From QYQD01 sp040755415 (GTDB taxonomy: Bacteria > Desulfobacterota > QYQD01): a DNA stretch of 8,901 nt. The notes beneath the pieces are model-generated. The model was not told where the DNA came from and did not search any database. It saw nothing but the letters and a program-made list of their open reading frames with translations. Below, piece after piece: positions 4,497 through 8,901 of this stretch (within the stretch, counting starts at the first letter, position 1; each line of letters starts with the position of its first letter). A program made the position numbers and the translations under genes. Location: contig JBFMAZ010000100.1 in the NCBI GenBank assembly GCA_040755415.1, positions 1 to 8,901 on the forward strand. Direction: 5' to 3'.

Positions 4497-5648
4497 CTGG
4501 AAGATGGTCTCTAAGGAATGGCGCGGTCTGAAACCGGTTTGCAGCATTTTTTCATTATCAAAGACCAGGCCTGAAGCCAGCTTGTCATAGCAGGAATGCC
4601 ACCATTTCCTCTTACTGGGAAGGAGACCTCCGGCGATACGGGTTGCCAGCCAGACAACAGGCAATGGAACAGGAATAACCGGCCGGTTGGGATGCGCGCC
4701 AGAGTTTTTAAAGACTTGGATAATGGTGTTAAATTCATAAGGCTCCGTGTCACAAACATTAAAGATATTAATCCGCAGATTACGCCGATTACACAGATTG
4801 TTTTCATTTGCGCAAGCCTGTGGATTTAATCTGCGGGAATCTGCGTAATTTGTGGATTTAATCTGTGGAAATCTGTGTAATCTGTGGATTAGAAATTCAA
4901 TAAAATCAACCAGATTTGGCCTGGCCAACGCCGACATTTTTTGCCGACCTGAACCGAAACGGATATAGGCCATGTGTAAGGGTGCCAATATCCGACGATC
5001 AAGGTTGAAACTCCATTCCCGATCATACACGGGTGCCAGGCGTAGGATGATTAGATCATTGAGTATGCCCTCATCAGCCAAGGCCATAAGACGCCTCTCG
5101 GCATCGAGCTTACTACGGGCATAATCGCTGGAAGGCTGACATTCGCCATCCTCACCAATCCCATTACAATCCTCTCTTTTTTGTGCCTTTGCCTGCCTGT
5201 GCCGGAAAGGCAGACAGGCGCCTTTGCGTAAGGCATCTTTTTCACTCTGTGTAATCTGCGTAATCTGTGGATTAATCTGCGCACCTTCACCATACACGGA
5301 CACGGAAGACAGAAAAATAAAACGCACATCAGGATTAACTTGAGCAGCGGCCCTGGCAAGGTTTTCCGTGGCCTCGCTGTTCACGCGCGCATAGCTAGCC
5401 GAATCTACTAAACCAATTTTCTGATGGGCAATCCCAGCACAGTGGATGACGATATCAGGAGAGTGCTTTTTACAAATGACGGCTACTGCATTTACATCGG
5501 TCAGGTCAGCTTGTTCCCAAATAATGTTTAAGGGATTAATGGGCTTCTTTTTATGATGAATTCCGATTACCTTATTATCAGAGGCCAATCGACTGCATAA
5601 GGCGCTTCCGATAAATCCCGTTGCACCGGTTATCAGGATGTTTTGCAT
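4476..5648 (-). CDS. NAD-dependent sugar-nucleotide epimerase/4-reductase with two in-frame repeat insertions
   Basis: This 390-residue extended short-chain dehydrogenase resembles the UDP-4-keto-6-deoxy-HexNAc reductases and epimerases (WbpV/WbpK type) of O-antigen loci. The Rossmann motif GATGFIG is at 8-14, IFLSSVSVYGEG at 111-122 carries the catalytic Ser, and YARSK at 176-180 carries Tyr176 and Lys180. About 40 residues of repeat-encoded peptide lie between Ser and Tyr: residues 124-163, with INPQITQITQ from T1 and ALRKGACL from T2. A second foreign stretch, about 255-294, comes from a cluster of T1 copies. The C-terminal SADYAD and TGA stop are also T1-derived. The frame stays open throughout and the flanking family sequence continues cleanly (IFNVCDTEPYEFN...). 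ATG 5646-5648 has no clear ribosome site; no confident promoter is seen in 5649-5752. It may be active or decaying. Confidence 0.85.
   Translation of the reverse strand: MQNILITGATGFIGSALCSRLASDNKVIGIHHKKKPINPLNIIWEQADLTDVNAVAVICKKHSPDIVIHCAGIAHQKIGLVDSASYARVNSEATENLARAAAQVNPDVRFIFLSSVSVYGEGAQINPQITQITQSEKDALRKGACLPFRHRQAKAQKREDCNGIGEDGECQPSSDYARSKLDAERRLMALADEGILNDLIILRLAPVYDREWSFNLDRRILAPLHMAYIRFGSGRQKMSALARPNLVDFIEFLIHRLHRFPQIKSTNYADSRRLNPQACANENNLCNRRNLRINIFNVCDTEPYEFNTIIQVFKNSGAHPNRPVIPVPLPVVWLATRIAGGLLPSKRKWWHSCYDKLASGLVFDNEKMLQTGFRPRHSLETIFQSADYAD
4771..4890. repeat. Cluster of T1 repeats inside the epimerase gene
   Basis: An inverted T1 copy at 4771-4799 (ATCCGCAGATTACG...) is followed by about two and a half plus-orientation copies at 4819-4890. 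The left arm can pair with the right copies to form a long hairpin in RNA. The cluster is translated in frame as residues of about 255-294 in the epimerase, without a stop codon. Confidence 0.85.
5181..5232 (+). repeat. T2 repeat copy 2 with nested palindrome P
   Basis: TTGTGCCTTTG, then the palindrome CCTGCCTGTGCC/AAAGGCAGACAGG (about 5191-5218), then GCGCCTTTGCGTAAGG. The 19 bases at 5211-5229 are identical to 7568-7586. It is translated in frame within the epimerase as part of residues 140-160. Confidence 0.75.
5243..5280 (+). repeat. T1 repeat copy, adjacent to T2, within the epimerase gene
   Basis: CACTCTGTGTAATCTGCG, then TAATCTGTGGATTAATCTGC. Read on the minus strand it gives the in-frame peptide INPQITQITQSE, the same phase that gives TPQITQID at the end of the dehydratase. 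Confidence 0.85.
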
Positions 5649-5752
5649 TTGTTGATAGCAATATTAGTGAGTATAAAGAAGAGTTAAAATTTTGTGGCTT
5701 CGGATCTTGGGCGTGAAAAGGTTGTGAGTAAAACATATATCATGTATTGTAA

Positions 5753-6187
5753 TCAGCCAGCGCCTAAAAGCTTAACCCATTTAAGGTGCTTTGAAACGGC
5801 ATTATATAACCTTTCATCGCCGGTTATCAGATCGCAGTTATGTGCTTCAGCCAGGGCGATATAGCTGGCATCGTAGGCGCTTCGCTTATACCGGCAGGAA
5901 ATATCAAAGATCCTGGGGGCAAGCTGTTCAACTCCTTCCCTTCTAATTTCAAGTAAAAGCATCTCCTCCAAGGCTTCCTTGGCCAACTCCAGGGCAATAC
6001 GGCCCTTTCTGTGTGCGACCAGACAGGCATTAATAATTTCATAAGTTATAAGTGACGGGGCGATAAAATTGCACTCACCCCTGGCGTAGGACCGGATAAG
6101 TTCCTGGGCCGCAGAATGACCAGATTCATCTTTAAAATAAGCCTTAAGCAAGGCGCTGGCATCAATGACTATCTTTATTTGTTTCAA
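5753..6187 (-). CDS. vapC: PIN-domain toxin, VapC family
   Basis: This 144-residue PIN-domain protein is expected to be an Mg2+-dependent RNase that cuts tRNA or other RNA when free of its antitoxin. The acidic residues of the family are all visible: D9 in IVIDASALLKAYF, E50 in ITYEIINA, D106 in SAYDASYIALAE and D124 in ITGDERLY. The start is TTG 6185-6187, preceded by AGGAAGG at 6191-6197, inside the end of the antitoxin gene. The 26-base overlap suggests translational coupling. No in-frame ATG lies near the start. The gene looks intact. Its target RNA cannot be told from sequence. Confidence 0.9.
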   Translation of the reverse strand: MKQIKIVIDASALLKAYFKDESGHSAAQELIRSYARGECNFIAPSLITYEIINACLVAHRKGRIALELAKEALEEMLLLEIRREGVEQLAPRIFDISCRYKRSAYDASYIALAEAHNCDLITGDERLYNAVSKHLKWVKLLGAG

Positions 6188-6437
6188 GTTCCTTCCTGCT
6201 CTCTTCGTAGATTTGGGTTGCTGTTATCTGGTACTTCCTGAGATTTTCTGAGATTTGAAGCATCCTCAGATAGCTTCTTAACCGCTTTATTTCCTGGTAT
6301 TCTTTATAAGGGATGAGAACAACCACTGGTTCGCCTCTTTTGGTAATTATAATATCTTCTGCATGTTCAGAGACCTTTTTAACGATACTAGTAAAGGCTC
6401 TTTTACCTTCACCAATGGCCACTTCTTGCTGAGCCAT
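6162..6437 (-). CDS. Antitoxin, Phd/YefM family
   Basis: This 91-residue antitoxin and autorepressor partners the adjacent VapC-like toxin. The N-terminal MAQQEVAIGEGKRAFTSIVK and the strand-helix segment DIIITKRGEPVVVLIPYKEY (28-47) are the Phd/YefM DNA-binding fold. The charged C-terminal part (about 48-91) would wrap the toxin. I chose ATG 6435-6437 because AGGAGGTGG lies just before it (6441-6450). A longer reading frame starting at 6470 would run through the promoter -10 region and has no ribosome site. The stop lies within the toxin gene. Confidence 0.92.
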   Translation of the reverse strand: MAQQEVAIGEGKRAFTSIVKKVSEHAEDIIITKRGEPVVVLIPYKEYQEIKRLRSYLRMLQISENLRKYQITATQIYEESRKELETNKDSH

Positions 6438-6440
6438 AGA

Positions 6441-6450
6441 ACCACCTCCT
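6441..6450 (-). promoter_or_regulatory. Strong ribosome binding site of the antitoxin
   Basis: AGGAGGTGGT four bases before ATG 6437; it decides the antitoxin start. Confidence 0.9.
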
Positions 6451-6458
6451 GTGGTCAA

Positions 6459-6487
6459 ATAGTATCGCAAAAAATGTACATTGTCAA
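6459..6487 (-). promoter_or_regulatory. Sigma-70 type promoter of the toxin-antitoxin operon
   Basis: On the minus strand TTGACA (6487-6482), a 17-base spacer, and TACTAT (6464-6459), which is a near-consensus pair. Position and strength fit the antitoxin start 22 bases downstream. Confidence 0.85.
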
Positions 6488-6490
6488 TGT
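6475..6490. promoter_or_regulatory. Probable autoregulatory operator of the antitoxin
   Basis: A perfect 13-bp palindrome, ACATTG T CAATGT (6478-6490), covers the -35 box. TGTACA (6475-6480) adjoins it in the spacer. TGTACA is the known core of YefM operator half-sites in E. coli, so repression by this Phd/YefM antitoxin is expected. Confidence 0.7.
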
Positions 6491-6541
6491 CCCATTTTCA
6501 CAACAAAGACCCGAAGAAATATCTATCCGCCTGGAGCGGAG

Positions 6542-6572
6542 TCGGTTTCTAATTATCATAATTTAAAACCGA
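6542..6572. repeat. 31-bp AT-rich palindrome
   Basis: TCGGTTT...AAACCGA outer arms and AATTAT C ATAATT inner arms, symmetric about 6557 with two mismatched pairs. It lies between the ATPase pseudogene and the toxin-antitoxin promoter. It could be a weak bidirectional terminator or a protein binding site. Confidence 0.4.
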
Positions 6573-6621
6573 TTAATTTTCCAGAAAGAAAGGTTCTGAG
6601 GGACAAGGGAAAAGGAAATGC

Positions 6622-6696
6622 TCAGCCATAGGTTCCGTCTAATATCGGCACATTAATCTGTAAACGGGAGTAATCCTTAACATCTGTGCAATCTGC
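6622..6696 (-). other. Unassigned C-terminal reading-frame tail next to a partial T1 repeat
   Basis: On the minus strand a frame running out of a partial T1 repeat reads DYSRLQINVPILDGTYG and ends at TGA 6622-6624. It may be the last codons of a lost gene. I do not recognise it, and chance is possible. Confidence 0.2.
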
Positions 6697-7280
6697 CCCC
6701 CTCTTTCTTCCTGAGCCCCGGACCGGCGATTTCCTGTTTTTTCAGGGCGACAGCCACGAGGTTTTCATAGAGTGCCCCCCTATCCGTACTGAAACGAAAG
6801 CCCGCCGACACCGCCAGTCCGTTATCAGTACAATAAATTTTCTTGTTGTAACCCGCCTGATCTTTCAGTTTGAATGAGAAGCGCGGAAGCGAAAAAATCA
6901 GGTAGGCCTCCTGAAGATAGCGGATATATTTTTCGACGGTGTGGACACTGCGGCACTTTGTCACGCCGGACAGGACGTTGAATGTGTACTCCCGGGCAAT
7001 ATTGTTAACACAAAAAGAGCCACCCTGGGTAATGCCCCCATTTTTCCCAGACTTTCAGCGGCTTCGCTGTAGGACTCTGCTGCGAGGCGAAATACTCACG
7101 GTCATAGTCAAGACTGAGGAAGAGCGTCTTCTCCCCTGCAGCCTCCAACTCTCCCTGGATGATCTGCATGATTGTGGTCTTGCCAGCCTGCCGGGGGCCG
7201 ATGAGAAAAGCGATCTCCTTGCGCCGGATATCCCGACGCAACTCCTCAAGCAGGGCGCGTTTTATGATTGCGAAAGGCAT
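6677..7280 (-). pseudogene. AAA ATPase with DUF4143 domain, middle deleted and 3' end truncated
   Basis: The 5' part starts at ATG 7278-7280 (MPFAIIKRALLEELRRDI), has Walker A GPRQAGKTT (residues 28-36) and ...KTLFLSLDYDREYFASQ, then loses similarity. The 3' part is in another frame: NNIAREYTFNVLSGV, KCRSVHTVEKYIRYLQEAYL and RGALYENLVAVALKK, typical of the DUF4143 region. The Walker B segment and roughly 150-200 residues expected between are missing, and the join is at about 7010-7070. The C-terminal nuclease-like part, expected after ENLV...LKK, is cut off at a partial T1 repeat. Intact relatives are about 380-420 residues with a stand-alone P-loop; their function is poorly known. It is clearly non-functional as read. 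Confidence 0.85.
6680..6697 (+). repeat. Partial T1 repeat at the end of the ATPase pseudogene
   Basis: ACATCTGTGCAATCTGCC, a half unit of T1 (same GTGCAATC variant as 7446-7479). It marks the point where the ATPase reading frame loses family similarity. Confidence 0.6.
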
Positions 7281-7302
7281 GCCTGAATTTTAACTGAATT
7301 TT

Positions 7303-7449
7303 TTAAAAAGCAAGCTTTGAATTTAACATAGTTATCAATAAAGTATGCCCTTTTGCCCAGGCGTTAGCTTCAACTATTGTTTCAAAAATTTGCCCTCCAA
7401 ACTGACGGCGGATTTTCGACCTTGAGCCGAAATAGGTAACCTTTTTCAT
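7303..7449 (-). CDS. Possible 48-residue hypothetical ORF
   Basis: ATG 7447-7449 opens MKKVTYFGSRSKIRRQFGGQ..., ending at 7303. AGAAAGA just before the ATG is a weak ribosome site. An earlier start at 7497 would be translation of the T1 repeat (ESADYADCTER). The composition is plausible for a small basic protein or a gene fragment. I recognise no family. Confidence 0.25.
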   Translation of the reverse strand: MKKVTYFGSRSKIRRQFGGQIFETIVEANAWAKGHTLLITMLNSKLAF

Positions 7450-7482
7450 TCTTTCTGTGCAATCTGCGTAATCTGCGGATTC
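7446..7482 (+). repeat. T1 repeat copy, extended form
   Basis: TCATTCTTTCTGTGCAATC followed by TGCGTAATCTGCGGATTC. It differs from 4054-4087 at one base and interrupts the GxxExxY remnant directly to its right. Confidence 0.85.
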
Positions 7483-7531
7483 AAGCCGATTCAACAAGTT
7501 TCTCGGCTATTTCATCCTCAGCCGTAATTTT
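7481..7531 (-). pseudogene. N-terminal remnant of a third GxxExxY-type gene
   Basis: On the minus strand, codons 7531 to 7484 read KITAEDEIAEKLVESA, followed by TGA. This matches the usual start of one GxxExxY subgroup (a T/E-x-E-D-E-I-A stretch followed by a helix leading to HxxLGPGLLE). The rest is gone, replaced by a T1 repeat, and an in-frame TAG lies directly upstream. It differs from copies A and B in subgroup. A T2 repeat lies at its 5' side. The stretch is short, so the assignment is moderate. Confidence 0.5.
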
Positions 7532-7537
7532 CTATCT

Positions 7538-7592
7538 ATCTCTGCGTCTTCGCCTGTGCGTCACACGCAGACAGGCGCCTTTGCGTGAGGTA
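7538..7592 (+). repeat. T2 repeat copy 3 with nested palindrome P
   Basis: TATCTCTGCGTCTT, then CGCCTGTGCGT/ACGCAGACAGGCG (7550-7575), then CCTTTGCGTGAGG. The nested palindrome sits at the same place as in 5181-5232, with 19 identical bases at 7568-7586. Confidence 0.75.
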
Positions 7593-7602
7593 ATGCCCGG
7601 AT

Positions 7603-7647
7603 CTTCACCATACACTCTTATGGAAGACAGAAAAATAAAACGCACTT
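7603..7647 (-). pseudogene. Fragment of a sugar epimerase gene
   Basis: On the minus strand it reads VRFIFLSSIRVYGED, matching VRFIFLSSVSVYGEG of the epimerase (residues 108-122). At DNA level 7622-7645 equals 5304-5327 exactly (24 bases) and 7603-7615 equals 5285-5297, so 38 of 43 aligned bases match. An in-frame TAA lies just upstream, so only this scrap remains. A T2 repeat follows a few codons later, as in the full gene. Confidence 0.8.
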
Positions 7648-7669
7648 TTTACGAAATCATCACTTTTGA

Positions 7670-8866
7670 TTATCTTACGATAACCCATTTCCATAGAGGG
7701 TAAATATTAACTTTAATATTCCCCACAGTCTCCTCTCCCTCTTCATCCTCGGTGAGTATAATAAGATCATGGGGCTTCAACTCCTCCTTTGCGTCTAGCA
7801 AAGCCAGCATCTCCCTTTCCTTTACCCTTTTATCTATCAGCGATCTCGTGACCTGGATGGCCTCTCCGATCTTCGCTCCTTTTTTCGTGACAAAATCCAC
7901 CTCTCTGCCCTTTGCTGATCTCCAGTAATAGACATCTTTATTCCTTCTCTTCAGTTCGATGTACACAAGATTCTCATAAAGATGCCCGAGGTTCTTAGAG
8001 AATTTAAAGCTTATGGAACTGCTGAGAGCAGTATCAATACTATAAACCTTTGATGGATTATAGATCTGTTGTTTGATTGAATAAGAAAATAAATCCATAA
8101 AAAAGAACAAGAAGACATCACTTAGCGCCTCAAGGTAGTTTTTAACCGTATTAAGACTTTTTACCTTGATCAGGTCCTTAAGATTTTTATAACTCTGGAT
8201 CGTGCCTAAATTTGATGCTAAAAATAAAGCCATCTCTTTGATTTCTTTTATATTCCTTATAGAGTATCTGGCTATTACATCACGATAAATTATGTCTTTG
8301 AAATACTGCTCCAGAAGTGTAGTATCATTAATTTTTAAAACCTCTGGAAAACCTCCAAGCTCTAGGTATTCACTGAATAATCTTTTAAACTCAACCCGCT
8401 TCTCTCTCCTGTAAAAATTTTTTTCTTCTACCGGGCATCCTCTTAAGGTAAGGAACTCTCCGAATGAAAAAGGCCAATTAATTACCTGACGATTTCTTCC
8501 GGTAAGTGCTGCCGATACCTCTGAGCTGAGTAGCGCTGAATTTGAACCGGTAACAAAGACCTTTACATTCTCAAACTCATAAAGCCTGTTTACCCACTTT
8601 TCCCAGCCTTTCACATTCTGAATTTCATCCAGAAAGAAGTAGCCTCTTCCCTTTGGATTTTCTATCTCAAGAAAAGTTTCATAAAGAAGTTCAAAATCTT
8701 TCACTGTAAAGTCAATAAATCTTTCATCCTCAAAGTTCAAATAAAGGATATTGGACGGAGGAATAGCGAAGTTTGTGCCAGCGGCAATCTGAAAATGTAT
8801 TAAATCAGGCCGCATGAAAATGCGGTTTTGGGATCTTCTTCCCGTCTTCTTCTCTCTTCTTCCCAA
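7670..8866 (-). CDS. AAA ATPase with DUF4143 domain; 5' end at or beyond the window edge
   Basis: The visible 398 residues show NILYLNFEDERF (39-50), Walker B GYFFLDEIQNV (75-85; D80, E81), sensor-like FVTGSNSALLS (104-114), RDVIARY, and the DUF4143 helix KSLNTVKNYLEAL. They end with a nuclease-like part: YENLVYIELKRR (297-308), REVDFV (E322, D324) and GEAIQVT (E335, Q338). The expected Walker A is not seen. Where RRxGK[ST] should stand the sequence reads GRRSQNRIF, in a purine-rich GAAGAAGA tract (8832-8862). The TTG start at 8864-8866 is only the first start-like codon; the frame is open to the right edge. So the gene is either cut by the window, frameshifted near its 5' end, or a degenerate ATPase. 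The stop at 7670 lies next to the epimerase fragment. Confidence 0.75.
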   Translation of the reverse strand: MGRREKKTGRRSQNRIFMRPDLIHFQIAAGTNFAIPPSNILYLNFEDERFIDFTVKDFELLYETFLEIENPKGRGYFFLDEIQNVKGWEKWVNRLYEFENVKVFVTGSNSALLSSEVSAALTGRNRQVINWPFSFGEFLTLRGCPVEEKNFYRREKRVEFKRLFSEYLELGGFPEVLKINDTTLLEQYFKDIIYRDVIARYSIRNIKEIKEMALFLASNLGTIQSYKNLKDLIKVKSLNTVKNYLEALSDVFLFFFMDLFSYSIKQQIYNPSKVYSIDTALSSSISFKFSKNLGHLYENLVYIELKRRNKDVYYWRSAKGREVDFVTKKGAKIGEAIQVTRSLIDKRVKEREMLALLDAKEELKPHDLIILTEDEEGEETVGNIKVNIYPLWKWVIVR

Positions 8867-8901
8867 CCATCCATAAAGTCTTTTTTCTTTCCTTCTTTTT
8901 C

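Noticed and set aside
4511..5359. Frames at 4511-4807, 4596-4829 and 5051-5359
   Set aside because: Alternative frames of the epimerase and its repeats.
5649..5752. Promoter before the epimerase (TATACT-like box)
   Set aside because: No acceptable -35 box at a normal distance; the operon may start further right or be read through from the toxin-antitoxin genes.
6438..6470. Longer antitoxin starting at 6470
   Set aside because: It would begin upstream of the strong ribosome site and overlap the promoter -10 box.
488..7592. T1 repeats as a CRISPR array
   Set aside because: Spacing is irregular, both orientations occur, copies lie inside genes, there are no uniform spacers, and no cas gene is seen.
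8810..8829. CCGCAT GAAA ATGCGG hairpin followed by TTTT on the plus strand as a terminator
   Set aside because: Short T-run, located inside the coding region of the ATPase, with no plus-strand gene before it.

Overview
The window looks like chromosomal DNA of an uncultured Gram-negative bacterium. It carries lipopolysaccharide (O-antigen) type sugar genes and a bacterial NHEJ-type nuclease domain, and it is unusually rich in short dispersed repeats. I cannot fix the phylum; Desulfobacterota or Nitrospirota-like lineages would fit, but that is a guess. Every convincing complete gene is on the minus strand, so transcription runs right to left. The one exception is the end of a possible plus-strand gene at the left edge.

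Region 1 (about 94-5648, minus strand) is a sugar-nucleotide and lipid-carrier module read in the order epimerase/reductase (4476-5648), membrane sugar-1-phosphate transferase (2945-3940), and long membrane-bound NDP-sugar 4,6-dehydratase (880-2769). This is the order of wbpV/wbpK-wbpL-wbpM in Pseudomonas O-antigen loci. The dehydratase would make a 4-keto-6-deoxy HexNAc nucleotide, the reductase would finish it (QuiNAc/FucNAc type), and the transferase would load it on undecaprenyl phosphate. Two near-identical GxxExxY-family (PD-(D/E)XK nuclease-like) genes are wedged in, one after the epimerase and one after the dehydratase. A stand-alone LigD-type 3'-phosphoesterase gene follows at the left.

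Region 2 (5753-6437) is a compact Phd/YefM-VapC toxin-antitoxin operon. It has a clear promoter and an operator-like palindrome with the TGTACA core.

Region 3 (6677-8901) is a graveyard. It holds a DUF4143-type AAA ATPase pseudogene with its middle deleted, a remnant of a third GxxExxY gene, a 43-bp fragment of a sugar epimerase gene, and a second DUF4143 ATPase whose start lies at or beyond the right edge and whose Walker A motif is not visible.

The unifying feature is two dispersed repeat families. T1 has consensus CTGTGTAATCTGCG followed by TAATCTGTGGATT, with about 11 copies in both orientations. T2 is a CTTTGCGCC/CTTTGCGTGAGG type with 3 copies, two of which contain a nested palindrome. 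Copies of T1 supply the stop codons of the dehydratase, the epimerase and one GxxExxY gene, and the start codons of the transferase and the phosphoesterase. T1 and T2 are also translated in frame inside the epimerase, where the catalytic residues stay intact. Both families sit next to GxxExxY genes or remnants. The most interesting hypothesis here is that the GxxExxY nuclease gene plus its repeats is a small selfish unit that inserts at gene ends and scatters repeat-only derivatives. No transposase, CRISPR array, tRNA or rRNA was seen.
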